Origin: Cristatella mucedo
Lineage: Eukaryota; Bryozoa; Phylactolaemata; Cristatellidae
Direction: 5' to 3'
Length of the DNA: 64,000 nucleotides
Assembly (NCBI GenBank): GCA_009760855.2
Contig: WPIO01000062.1
Coordinates: 188,001 to 252,000, forward strand
Positions 46,348 through 57,622 of this stretch are shown here, piece after piece. Under the pieces are notes generated by a model, which searched no databases, was not told the DNA's origin, and worked only from the letters and a program-made list of their open reading frames with translations. Position 1 is the stretch's first letter, and every line of letters starts with the position of its first letter. The position numbers and the translations under genes were made by a program.

Positions 46348-46976
46348 ACCCAGTGAGCGAAGTTTACTTCGTAGGGAGAAGCCTGCCAGTCATCCCAAAG
46401 ATTTCCAAACTGTTAAGTTCCGATAGTGGTAAAATTATCGGAATAGTCACTATATTAGGCTTCACGATTGTAAGGTGAGATTGCTATTACTCTACCAAGA
46501 ACAAAGGTTACTATTTTGAACAACTCGTGAGGAAGGTAGTGGAGAAGGGGAGCCCTGAAATTGCTGCGAAATCTCGCTGGCCTCGAGCTACGACTTTGCT
46601 GGAAAACGTCATTCCAACGTTCTGAGGTGTTAAGGAGCCGTTTTGCTTCGGTGAAAGCACATGCTCCAAGTATCCAAGCATTGTCCGGAAAGCGAATTCT
46701 GTGTGACACCGGCAGAAGGCGATTGAATGAGAAAGCTCAGCATTATCGAGTTGCTAGAGAAACTAATACTCTCCGAAAAGAATAGAGGAATATGGAAGTC
46801 GTATGCAGTAGCCACGGTTTGGATTCACTGGACTGCTAACGTCTGGGTTTTATCGAGCAAATAGAGCATCGTCGCCCTCTTTGGCTCTTTACATATAGAA
46901 TTTAGTTATACTCCTGGGACGATTAGTGAGGGTCAAGCCAGTCACCAGATCTTAATACAATCAATCATGTGTAGGA
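46348..46976. other. Unassigned DNA
   Basis: Open frames on both strands (46455-46709 minus, 46561-46785 plus) conflict and have no splice support. Confidence 0.35.
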
Positions 46977-47492
46977 TAATAATAATAATAATAATAATTC
47001 ACTTGATAAAGCACCCTCAGAGAACTCAATCTCTCTCTAGGCGCTTTACATTTGCTGTAAAGTGAAATGCAATGGAATGGTAAGTAAAATCATGCTTGAG
47101 AAACAAACGAAATGAATAATATGGTTAGGGGTGACATGCACAGGGTCAGCATGCAAATGTGGTTAGTGGCAGCATGCACAGTGTCAGCACGCATAAGCAC
47201 ATCAAGGACGAATCACAGGGACCCACTAAATGCTGTCCTAAATAGGTGTTTTTAGGTTCCTTTTAAATGTGGTCAGGTCAGGGGATGTTCTGACGTAGGT
47301 CGGGAGGGAGTTCCAGGCTTTGGGAGCGTATGAACTAAATGCACGGTCTCCAAAGGATTTAAGGTTTGTACGAGGTATTTCTAGACTGTTGGATTCCGAA
47401 AAGCGGGTGGTACGATGCTTGGCCTGATGGGGTAGTATATCTGAAAGATAGGCTGGAGCCATAGAATGAAGGGACCTAAAAGTGAGCGACAA
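46977..47492 (-). mobile_element. LINE-A 3' end, young, 5'-truncated
   Basis: Minus strand: AAT repeats (46977-46998), stem-loop tail, 3' UTR and an open C-terminal frame (47238-47492). The truncation point at about 47492 lies only about 80 bp upstream of the ATG of the small gene at 47574. Confidence 0.92.
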
Positions 47493-47573
47493 AAAGGATA
47501 AAAATGAGCAACGGTTACTACAGCTTACCGTCTATCTTCGCTTTCTGCCCACTTGCAACGAGTCTTAAGTAGC

Positions 47574-47649
47574 ATGGCTGCTGATGTTTTAAGGAATTTG
47601 GTCAGCTCCATGGCTGGGGAAGTTCGACAGGTCATCGAAAACAAAGGAG
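47574..47649 (+). CDS. Small membrane-protein gene, exon 1
   Basis: Starts with ATG in good context (agcATGGCT) and encodes 25 residues, 'MAADVLRNLVSSMAGEVRQV' then 'IENKG', an amphipathic helix-like segment. The donor is GGAG|GTGATT at 47650, leaving one base (phase 1). The reading frame would stop two codons into the intron if not spliced. The joined product with exon 2 is 52 residues. No known family is recognised with certainty. Confidence 0.5.
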
Positions 47650-47710
47650 GTGATTAAAGTGCTACTTCAAATCAGCTCAATACATTATGATACCTGTTAT
47701 TTTTGTGCAG

Positions 47711-47793
47711 ACGTTGCTTTTTCTTATCAGTCTTCTTCAGGCGTCTTCTTATCAGTGGGCATACTTTTCGTAATAGCAGCGTTCGATATTTAA
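47711..47793 (+). CDS. Small membrane-protein gene, exon 2
   Basis: Follows a 61-bp intron with a textbook acceptor (CTGTTATTTTTGTGCAG). Starting with two bases it completes Asp at the junction and reads 'VAFSYQSSSGVFLSVGILFV' then 'IAAFDI' before TAA at 47791-47793. The last 17 residues are hydrophobic and would form a C-terminal membrane anchor. An ATTAAA variant polyadenylation hexamer overlaps the stop region. A tail-anchored or single-pass small integral membrane protein is the likely type. Confidence 0.5.
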
Positions 47794-49078
47794 TTAAAAT
47801 GCTCGTGAGCAGGCTGTCGTCATGGCAGCTGCCCTACCCTTCCAAATTCTTTGGCGTTTAGTGTATGTCTAGACTACTGATACTTCGTTGCAGCCTCTGA
47901 CGCGGGCCTCGGGTGCCGGTAGCTCTACCAGGCAACTGTCTGTCGAATGCCAGATTTAATAATAGCGCTGGGGAAGGGCTGCTAGCCACACTAGTAACGG
48001 ATTAGCCAAGTAACTAGGTGGAAAATCCCTATGCGTCAACTGTGGGTGGCTCTCACAATAGCAGCTGTCAGGATACACAGCACCGGCTCGAGCTCCCTAC
48101 CAAACAGGAGCCCTGCCCTGTCTGCAGCAAAGGAAGCCTCGACTGCTGCAGCCGGAAGGCAATGGTGATGACTTTTTCAAGCTGATAGGTCAGTCAGAAT
48201 AACCTTTCTCGACGCTAGCATCGAACCATTTCAGCTGTTGAATAGCTGTTATTTTGCGCCACAATGCTAATGAAACAGCGGTGCTTCCCACTCTCTGAAT
48301 CGCCTTGATGTACCCTGGTAGAGAGCAATGGTTGGCTGTGCTGTGCTATGCTTGCCTTGGTGTGGCAGTGACTGCCTCAGCCGCCGTGGCAACAACCCTG
48401 CTAGCCTTTCCTACCGCGGGCTCACCATCTTAGCCCCTGGTCTTTCGTCCTTTTGCTGCCTGGTGCGTGCTCCTTAGCCATGCGAGTGTTGGGCTGAGCT
48501 GCAACAGTTGGGACACAGGCCTCAGGGAATCTCCGGTGGAATGCGGTATTTAGCCGAACATGGCCGTCGAGCATCCACTGGAGCATGGCTGTATGTGAAG
48601 GGGTGGAGCTGGCAAGCCTGGTACAGCATGTTTGTTTTTTATTTGCTGCTCCCTTCCCTTCCCCCCCACGAGTGATTGCTTCCGGAACGTGGCTCTTACT
48701 ATTAGTGCAGCGAGCCCACGTGATGTCATTAGACATGGTGACTCCTATTACTAACCACTAGGATGGGATCCCTAATATTTTTTGAGCGTAGCACAGTCCA
48801 TTAGGATTCGTCACTCCATAGCAAAGGAGCGGCTGGCCGAGGGCTGTAGGATTGAGGCGTAGCCAGCATACACCCAGGAGCGATTTCTTAGAGAGCTCTC
48901 CGGGAAGCTCTAAATGTGTCACGTTCTGTGCGATGGAGCCGAAGCCACGATTTCCTAAGGCACGGGAAAGAGTCGCACGAGAGTCGCACTCGAGAGACCT
49001 CGTCAGCGCCTAGGCAAGGCTTTTTTGCTCGGTGTCATGACTTAAGTTTCTCTGCCTAGCCACTCTGCCCGAGCCTCC
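47794..49078. other. GC-richer DNA, unassigned
   Basis: Open frames such as 48422-48736 (minus) occur, but splice signals are inconsistent. No repeat family is recognised. Confidence 0.3.
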
Positions 49079-49629
49079 TCCCCCCCCCCCCCGACAGAAG
49101 CATGTGGACAGGACACTTTTCACGGCACAGAAGCTTGGCTGGCAGCTACTGACCAGCCAAAGCCGACCACTGTGACCATAAAGCAGGCTCAGCTGAACTG
49201 CCATTCCACTCAGTCGTGTCATGTCTCTTGTCATTCCTCTCGGGCGGCTCACCATCGTCAAGCAAGCTGCTCGAGCACTAGCGGCAGGAGAGGCAGGCAG
49301 GAGAGGAACGAGCGGTTGCTTGCCTGCTGCTGCTGCTGCTGCTGCTGCTGAGACTCGAGGCTCTGGCAAGCGTGCCCGGGCCCCCAGTACATCTGTGCAG
49401 CCCAAAGACAGAAGCTCGCAATGTCGCTTCTGGTCCGGTTGGTGCTGAGCCTCTGAAAGGCAGCCCGGAAGCTTTCGTCGTTGGCTGCGCTACCAGCATA
49501 GCTGGTTGAGCGAACTGTGAGCTGAGCACCACTTCCCTTCTGCGCTGCTGCACTCCTGGCATCCTGCATTCTTGTGGCTGCATGCAGCTTTAGGCTGCAC
49601 GAGGTAAGAAGCTTGGCCCGAGAAAGCAC
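49079..49629 (-). other. Open frames with Gln/Ser repeat, coding status unclear
   Basis: The minus strand is open in two frames at once (49258-49629 and 49278-49583) across a CTG/CAG tract (49325-49350) that reads as poly-Gln or poly-Ser. A poly-C run lies at about 49079-49092. One frame reads 'SAANDESFRAAFQRLSTNRT', which is protein-like, but no splice structure decides it. Confidence 0.3.
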
Positions 49630-50621
49630 ACTATGTACCTTGTGGTGTAGCGTGGGTGCGTACCCCTAACCATCGTAAACTTCAGTCTGCTGCCAGTCTT
49701 GGCTGTGTGCCACCCGTGAGAGGTAGTCCAGGGCCCTTAACCCAAAGGTGAGGTCATTAGGCTAACCTGGAAGCTAGGCCTGCCGTTTTTGCCCGAAGGC
49801 AGGCCGTCCCGCTAGACCTGATTACTATTGCTTTGTGCACTCATTTATCACTCAAGCAGAATCAGCCACCTATTAAGGCTGTCAGTGTATCGGAGAGATG
49901 CAAATATGGATATTGCTCCCCAAAAATACGACTGCCTGCTCGGCCTGTGGCAGTTGGTCTTAGCTCTAAGTGGCATTTCGCTATCGACTTCCCTGATGGC
50001 TCCTAGCGATTCAGCCGCCTCTCGTTGAGCCCACGGTCGCTGGCCTCACTGCAGCAGGTAGGGCCTAGCCGAAAGCCGCTGCTCTAGCATTCCTTTAAGG
50101 TTCTTTTCTTGCACGACTTGTCATCGACCACTGGCTCGGTGGGTTGAAATGTGAAGCAACTCCATGCCAGTGCCAGTAGCTGCATGGCCGATTTGACTGT
50201 GGCTCCTGCGTGCTGGTCGGCCAGAGTTTCCAAGTGGTAGCTCACTGCTGCTGCTGCTGCTGCCCCCACAGCTGCTATTGTGAGAGCATACTATTTCCGA
50301 TTTTCTCACGAGACACCAGTGCTAAAATAATTTACAATCCCTTCCACTGAGAAAGCCAGTCCGAGCCTATTGAAATTGCTCCTTCGAAAGATTGCCTTGG
50401 GTTTTAGTTAGTGCATGTACATTATTTGGAAAGTGGTCGGTGCTGTAGCATTATTTGTCCTGAGTGTTTGCATGCACTGATTTGGATGCTGCGATCTAGT
50501 ACCCTGTGTGTGCTTGCGTGCACTTGTTTGCATGTTTGTGTACTCCTGTTCGTGTATATCTGTGCTTGTGTGCATGAGCATCATGCACGTGCATGAATGA
50601 GTGAGTAGGCGCTTGTATGAG

Positions 50622-50622
<1 letters not shown>
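49630..50622. other. Unassigned DNA with small trinucleotide tract
   Basis: A (GCT)n tract lies at about 50245-50262. No gene is recognised. Confidence 0.35.
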
Positions 50623-50679
<57 letters not shown>

Positions 50680-50711
50680 CGCGTGTGTGCGTGTGTGCAT
50701 GTGTGTGTGCA
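50623..50711. repeat. (GT)n microsatellite
   Basis: About 88 bp of GT with a few GC and CAT interruptions toward the right end. Confidence 0.96.
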
Positions 50712-53184
50712 ATAAATTGCAAAGCAGCCTCAACAGACCTCGTGAGGTGTAAGCTTCGTAGCAAACACTGGCCTGCATTTTTTAGCACTTGTGTAAGCAC
50801 ATCGTTAAAAAGAGGCATACTCTGTTTTTGCATTTGTTAGAAAAACGCCACGTGCAGGACATCATGCTTCATATCGCTGGTTTGAACTGGTGGCTTGTAG
50901 CCCTGCTGGAGGTGGCAAGGACTTGCTGCCCACTCCTAGCACTATGCACCCAGTGCCCCAGAGCCTCAGTCAAGCCTTCGTTGTTCGAATAGCTGTTATG
51001 AGAGAATAGACTTTTTCTTGGTTCCCGTTTAGAAGCTGGGATTCGCTTTTGCGATATCGGTAGGACAGACACGAGCCCACTTTGGCAAAGCTAGACAAAA
51101 CTCGGCTCTTTACTGTTCAAGTGTATGCATGTATGCGACCAGTGGGCCTACTGCTCCTGTGTTTAGCAGACTTTCTTGGCCTGTAGATTGAGCGCTCCAT
51201 GTTAGGCCGTGCATGAAGCACTCAGCCTCGGCTTCACAAAGGGTCAGTCGACTGCCTGCATGAACATCCCACTGCCATTAATTACCATCAATCACGTGAC
51301 GAGCAACACACCTAAAAGTGGATGCCACAGGTGTGAATTCTTGAACGTGTGCATGCTTGAATTTGCTACTGTTCTGTGCTTTCGACCAACTTTGGTAGCT
51401 GCTTTTTCAGCTACTGCTGCTGCCGTTACTGCCTGCCACTGCCGTGGCTGTCACCAATGCTGCTATTGCTGCCACCATGTGTGCTGCCACTGCTGGTCTG
51501 AGTAGATGATGTTTAGTATGGGCACGCTCATGCCTACATTTAGCCTGCATCCCTCTTTGACTTTGTCGTGTGTTCACTCGTGGAGGCAATCATCCAGCCT
51601 GCTGCCGTTAGGTGGACTTTCTATCTGCCGCTCTACTCTTGTGCATTGATGGGGCTGCAGCATTGCAATGAAATGTCATTAAAGCATTTCGTCAAGAAGG
51701 GTCTGTGCTACATACAACACGATAGGCCTTTTATGTGGGGTCGTTTGGGTTCATGGCTAGCACTTCCTTGCATGATTTGGTGTGCAGCCAAGACTGATAA
51801 ATAACCGGCTAGGTTGAGTCATGGCAAAACGTGGGGTTCAATAGCTTTCGAGCTATTGTACGACAACAGTTTGGGTCTTTCTCATTCTTCCACAGCCAAC
51901 AAAATCTGGTATATAAAATGGTGCGCAGGGCAGCAACGTTACTTGTTTCTAGATATGACATTTTTCTTCAGAGTTACAAGTGCTAATAAGGAAAGTGTCT
52001 TCTTCGAAGTCGACGTGGAGCACTCTCATGGAAAGTGAAATTCCTTTTTACAAACCTTTTAAATATACAAATAATGTAAGGCATTCCAGGTTCACTATAT
52101 GCAGAGAACCTACACTTTGCTAGCACTAACAGTCAGTGAACCAGCCCTACGTGTTCTTGCTTTCCTGTCTTTATAGACCATGATCAAACGTTTGGTGGCA
52201 CTTATGTTTCATACCAATTTGTTGCTGCGTCTTGTGTCGTATCCTATGGTCGTTAGTGGCAACTGATGTAGGTTCTTGTGGCTGTCAGCATGGATATGCA
52301 AAGCTGTTGCATGGGAGTTTGGTTCCACCCTGCACTTGTGCCTTCATTCAAAAACTAGAGGGCTCCAGAAATGTAGAGGAATTCATTAGGACTGCTATCA
52401 GTCCAGTCATCGTCGTGATTTCCATAGTCTAGACATTTTCGGCATCGTTAAAATGCCAGGTGCAAAGATAGACAGGGTTTTTCACTTCTTCAGTTAGCGT
52501 ACCTGTTTAAAGTAAATTATTGTTGCTAGAATAAATCCAAAGGTTCTGGTGTCGATAGGTACGACCACTTCGCAATTTGCCTAGAGGAGGTGCTTTTGTG
52601 CTTAGTCAATGGTTGCCTACCCTACATCCCATGCCTGCATGCCTTGATCTCACATCTTGGCAATAAGCCTGTCTCGTGCATTGTCTCCTTTTGAGAATAG
52701 TATTGAGGATAGACCACCACAGCTCTAGTCTACGCACCACCTTTCCATAAGCACCACTGGCTCATAAGACAAGTCACTTTCATGTGGGCCCAATACTTGA
52801 GACTTGCCCATGCTGTTTTGAGATAACAGATTAATTAACATTAATACCACAGCAGCCTATCTAAATGTCCCATCTTTGAACGTGCCTCAGATGCCTTTCT
52901 TATGTGAAACTCCAGTTAGATTTGTTATGTGGGTCCTGCACAAGAAGGTTTTGCATCCCAAATGGCTTTGTCGTATTCCTCTACTGTGGATAGGAGCCGT
53001 GCTTGATAATCCAAGCTGTGTACTATTGTGGCTATCCCTTCATTCTTGACCTTGCCTGTCACCACAGAAGCACTCAACTATCTTTGACTTATTGGTGCAC
53101 TGAGCTGAGTGACAAGAAAAATAGTCTTGTCACATGGTAGTTTTTTAGCTTGCATTTCATTCCACGTGAGTAAGCCATGTGTTT
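50712..53184. other. Intergenic or intronic DNA, nothing assigned
   Basis: A loose trinucleotide-rich patch (gctgctgcc variants) lies at 51410-51495. Frames at 51209-51505 and 51814-52038 lack splice partners. Confidence 0.35.
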
Positions 53185-53800
53185 ACTGGACCTGCAGAGC
53201 AAAAGCTTCTGTCGCCAACGGTCTTTAAGCAGAGGAATGGAACAGCTAATTTATTGTCCATACAGGACCTGAGGGCACGAGGAGGCTGAACCTGGTGAAG
53301 CAGTTCAGCTAGGTATGAAGGAGCCAAGCTGTGGCTGGCCTTCTGGGTCAGTGTAAGAACTTTGCTCTATATTTGTTGATTAATCGGTAGCCATCATCCA
53401 AGCTCTTTCAGCAAAGGAACCGTATGGCCAAACCTCTTGGATTTGTAAGCTAGCCGTGCGGTGGCCCACAGTCCTTTTTTTGGTAGCTGAGTCAAAAGAG
53501 AATGACAATAATGTAGCCGAGACAGAACCACCGAGCTAGTTAAAAGAAAATTCAAGCCATCCTGGAAGACAGTTCCAAATCTTAGGTAGGGATTGGACGT
53601 GATAGCTAGCTGTGGAAGCAGTCTTCTTAACAAAGCTTTCAAAAATTAGGCAGTTGTCGAAGATGACACCTAAATTCCAAGTATGATAAATTCCGAGGTG
53701 ATGGTCGAACAACAGCATCACCTATTAGAAGAGCAATGCCTTCTAGTTCAGCGACATGCTTGGGGTGTCCTGTGAGTAGCAGTTCCATTCTATCGTCGTT
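53185..53800 (-). mobile_element. LINE-B copy lacking its 3' end
   Basis: Minus strand: from 'NDDRMELLLTGHPKHV' (about 53755-53800) through 'SFVKKTASTASYHVQSL' to 'LHQVQPP' and 'NKLAVPFLCL' (about 53235), ending after 'tctgtcgccaacggtcttta'. The C-terminal coding part and the terminus are missing. Frameshifts are present. Confidence 0.85.
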
Positions 53801-53825
53801 TAGTGACATCCCGTTTCGACTTCTG
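53801..53825 (+). mobile_element. Short LINE-A fragment at a LINE-B/LINE-B junction
   Basis: 'gtgacatcccgtttcgactt' plus 'ctgt' matches the LINE-A segment encoding VTSRLDFC with about two changes, on the opposite strand to its LINE-B neighbours. Confidence 0.55.
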
Positions 53826-54206
53826 TTATGTATGTGTGTATCTCCGTCAGTAACTCCACAAAGTCAAAAAGACCATGTGGCTGTTACGCAGGAGAGTTTT
53901 GTATAGCGCACTCACAGCCTAAGCAGCTTTCGGTACGCATTCGGTAGCCAACAGACTTCGTCTCACGCAACAAAGAGAAAGTGGGAAGCATAGCAGAGTT
54001 AGGAGAGCAGTTGAGGTAGTGAGTAGCATAGAAGCAGCAGTTCAGGACCGCTGAAAAAGATGTGCCATAGTCGGCAGTTGGAGAGTAGATGTCGTTGTGT
54101 AAGAATTGTGGAAGCGAGTTCCACAGTCTAGGACCTGCAGAGCTAAAGCTTCTGTCGCCAACGGTCTTTAAGCGGAGGAATGGGACAGCTACTTAATTCT
54201 TTCAGG
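53826..54206 (-). mobile_element. LINE-B 3' end, young
   Basis: Minus strand: terminus, 3' UTR and coding end ('RSFSSAGPRLWNSLP', 'LAVPFLRLKTV'). Almost identical to 24203-24535, with a handful of substitutions. Confidence 0.9.
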
Positions 54207-54268
54207 TCTTTCGGCCTATAGGCCTAGGCAACAGAGGCAGGCTGCATGTAAGCGATTCATAAGTAAAA

Positions 54269-54432
54269 GTAAGCTGATTTAGCAGCCTCGTTTAGAGAGC
54301 AGCAGAAGGGAGGAGCCTTTACGGCTATCACCATAGCTTTGAGTGGGAGATAAAGAGTTCCTTGCTTCAGAACTCGAACTCCCGACCTGGTATGTAAAAT
54401 GCAGGTACCTGACCACTGGGCCAAGAGCCAGA
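54269..54432 (-). mobile_element. SINE-1, copy 3, diverged
   Basis: Same end ('aagctgatttagcagcc') and body ('gagcctttacggctatcacc') as the other SINE-1 copies. On the minus strand the head begins 'ggctcttggcccagtgg', a better A-box than in the other copies, and the B-box is decayed. Confidence 0.72.
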
Positions 54433-54475
54433 TATACATATGTGTGCAATCTGTTGCTTGAGCAACCCTTGTGAC

Positions 54476-54948
54476 TGGCTTTACAATTCAGTGTCTTGCA
54501 AAGCCACAGGCTTCCGGCATGAGCTGGTGAAGGGGAAGTTTCTATCTGCTCTATTCTGGAGCTGGTTTGGCTCATTGGTTAAGGTGCTCGCCCCGACCAA
54601 GGACCCACCGAGATCGTGGGCTCGAGCCCTGTGGCAAATGTGGAGCACCTGAACAGAGATCAAGTTCTCTTAGGGCGCTATACAAATGAATTATATTATA
54701 TTATATAAAACGCCATCTTTACAGGAGTTGATTATAGTGCTGTTGGGTTAATTTGAGCACACTGACCACAACTTACCCTACTATCATGGCAATTCGTACT
54801 TAGAAATCCAATACTTAGCAGACAAAACCTAGCTATGTCGTAGCGCTAGTCCACTTTATGGCTTAGGAAAGTGGCTAATCGAGCAAATCTAGACTGGGCA
54901 AATACATCTTTGATTGAGAGATACCTTTGATTGAGAGATAGTGAGCTG
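54476..54948. repeat. Inverted segmental duplication, copy 2
   Basis: Reverse complement of 45886-46347. It differs by scattered substitutions and by an extra 19-bp tandem copy of 'tttgattgagagatac'-type sequence near 54910-54940. Confidence 0.9.
54559..54707 (+). mobile_element. SINE-2 copy inside the duplicated segment
   Basis: Plus strand: head 'gagctggtttggctcattgg', B-box region 'gggctcgagccc', stem-loop tail 'agagatcaagttctcttagg', 'gcgctatacaaatgaattat' and a TTATA-rich end. The same insertion as 46121-46265, copied with its flanks. Confidence 0.88.
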
Positions 54949-56959
54949 GACGTCTTGATTTCTAGCCCTTTTCATGCACTGCTGGGTATGTCCACTTTGT
55001 GTTATTGCAGGCACGTGCGCTGATTTTTGTGTAAGCAGAAAATGTATGCAACAACGAGTAGTGGAAGTAGTGACTCTTGTTTGCTTGACAGCTTGTTGCA
55101 GGTGTAATTGGTTTCAACTTACGTGTACCTGCTACCTAACCTATTTTGTTATTGGCCAAGTAGACTAGGGAGAATGCATAGAACTTCTCTATATAGAGAG
55201 AGAGCAAGCCAATGGCAAAAGGTCGTCCCACTTTAGGACTTTCCTCGGACTACAGGTGGTGCATGGGTTAGTTCTTCGAGGGAGGAACCTGCTTGTTAAC
55301 CACCGTTCCTATTACTGAGCTGCTGTCCCTTTACATGTGAACGAAATTAGCCTTTTGGATACGTGCCGGTCAGCCGGAGCCCTTTGAGCAGTATGAAAAA
55401 TTCGGATTTCTTCTGTGCTGTGTCTTGTACATTTGTTCGTGCGACTTGTTTTTGTCTCACGGACCACGTGCCTGTCACTATTTTATATCTTACCCACTGG
55501 TCTTTGCATGGTCGGCTCCCAGTGCAGTGTGAAAGACCTCAGCTTGACTCGATGCAGGTGATCTGCTCTACACATACTAGTGCATGCCATCTGTTGGGAG
55601 ATAGAAGCTTTTCTGTCGTAATTTGAAGTGCTTTGTATACCCGGTAAACAGCTCTTTGGGGTAGGCCACCAGCCAGGAAATGAGCTATGAGGAAGGAACT
55701 CAGACATACAGCTTTTCTCAAGTGCTTTACTTATGAGCTGAACTGTATAGGCTGGAGAAAGATGGATAGTTTTTAGACATGAGAGCTGATTCTTAGTGCA
55801 GTAGCTAAGTTAAAGGATTTGAGGTAACGGCATGATGGTCAGGATAGCACCAGTTCGTGGATAACTGCAGCAGTAGCCCACCTGAAGATCACAGACTTCC
55901 GGCATGATATACTGATGGCAAGGGCAATATTTCAAACAGTGTCTTCTTGACCACCCACAGTAGCTGCTTGTCTCTGCACAGCAGCTCTTGTCCCATCGAT
56001 CTACATTCAGGTAGGACAGCCAAAGATAGATCTGTGCCTGTGGGTAGCAGCTAATGCTTTTTGCTGGTTTAGTATGTCACTGTGCACTGGCCGACCTTTT
56101 CCAGGTAGTGCATGATGGGTGAGCTTATTTCCGTTATACACAGGTAGCAGCCGTTGATAATGAGCTTGACGTTACGATTGTCTATGGCACAACAGTAAGC
56201 AGTGGTAGCTTATCACTTCTTGAATTCACGTGAAACGCCCAACTGAAACAAGTTAGCAACATGGCCGAGAGAGTCTTTGGCTAGTGCTCGAAAAAAGCAG
56301 CATGGGGATTGGTCTGTAAGGGTGGCATAACTTGGCCTGAGACCTGACCCCGAGTTTATATTTACGGGGCCTGCCCGGCACCCAGTCTCTCCTCATCCTC
56401 TTTCTGGGAGTCAGTGTTTTACAACTCCTCTCAAAAACAATTGACATTAGCCAGCAATATGGGTAGCATATGGTGCATGCTTCTACTTTGTTTGCTTAAC
56501 AGGGGTCAAAATATGCACAACGATTCTGTTTTACAGTTTCTTACGTCCGACCTAGTTGCCATTTTTGAATTCCAGCGCCCTGAGAACCCTGCGAAATAGG
56601 ATTTGCTGAAAGGACAGGCTGTGCCTGCTCTAGAGTGCCTCTCAACAACTGTCTTAGGCATTTCTTCTGCAATATTTGAGGGTTCGAAGGAAGCTAGTTT
56701 GCACATGTGCAGCCATATGTCAGTCGTGATTCAAAATGGTGCATGATATTTGTGAAGTGGGAAGCATGGTAAACCATTCAATATCATTTTCTGATCACAT
56801 GGAATATAAGTATCTTTTTAAGCACTCCGATATCTTGACTCGTTTAGTTTGCCAAATGCTGGTACAAAATTGAACCACGTCACGCAAATTTAACTGGCAC
56901 TGATAAATACCTGCAGATCACATTAGTTTTTCGCATATGTTCCAAAATGTATTTAATGA
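54949..56959. other. Unassigned DNA
   Basis: No repeat family was recognised. A minus-strand ATG in good context ('caaaaATGG', about 56563) followed by six codons and a donor GAC|GTAAGA could be a start exon, but no second exon was found. Confidence 0.3.
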
Positions 56960-57520
56960 TAATTATTATTAAAATTGTAATAAATTTGTACTGCACTCTC
57001 AGAGAACTTGATCTTTTTCCAGGCACTTTACAGATGCTGTGGAGGAAAGCATGATTGAATTGATAATAGTAACATATACAATGTCAACAAGCATAATATG
57101 GTTAGAGATAGCATGCACACTGTGAACATGTAAATGTGGTTTTTGGGAACATACCTAGTGTCAGCAAGCATAGGCACACTAAGGACAGGCACAGGGGTAT
57201 CCTAAATGCTGTGTTGAATACATTTAGCTTATTTTTATTGTCATCAAGTCAGGGGTTGTCGTGATGTCAGTCAGGAGTGAGTTCCAGGCTTTGGGAACAT
57301 ACGAACTGAAGAAGCCGAAGTCTTCAAAAGACTTGAGGTTTGTTCGAGGCAGAGCTAAGGATATGAGTCAGAAAAGCTGGTTGTACGATGCCTAGGCTGG
57401 TTTGGGAGTAGTTCTGATAGGTTGTCTTAATCGAGAGAGCGAAGGGATCTAAAGTGAGTGACAGAACCTTGAGGTCGATCCGCTGCTTGAATTTGTGGCA
57501 GTTTCATAGGGTTGGTTCTT
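56960..57520 (-). mobile_element. LINE-A copy, diverged
   Basis: Minus strand: ATT-type tail and stem-loop (56960-57040), 3' UTR ('gtggtttttgggaacat'), coding end ('ttccaggctttgggaacata') up to the 'QRIDLKVLSLTL' region near 57470-57500. Confidence 0.85.
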
Positions 57521-57541
57521 CAGATCTTTGCTTCAGAAAAC

Positions 57542-57622
57542 GAGCTGGTTTGGCCCAGTGGTCAAGGTGCTCGCCCGACCAAGGTCTGGCCGAGGTCGTG
57601 GGCTCCAGCCCCGTGGCATGAC
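57542..57622 (+). mobile_element. SINE-2 head without tail
   Basis: 'gagctggtttggcccagtgg', 'tcaaggtgctcgcccgacca' and a B-box-like 'gggctccagcccc'. The LINE-type tail is missing. Confidence 0.7.

Noticed and set aside
49258-49629. Poly-Gln protein exon
   Set aside because: Two frames are open at once over a CAG/CTG repeat, and no boundary decides between them. Kept only as an unclear region.
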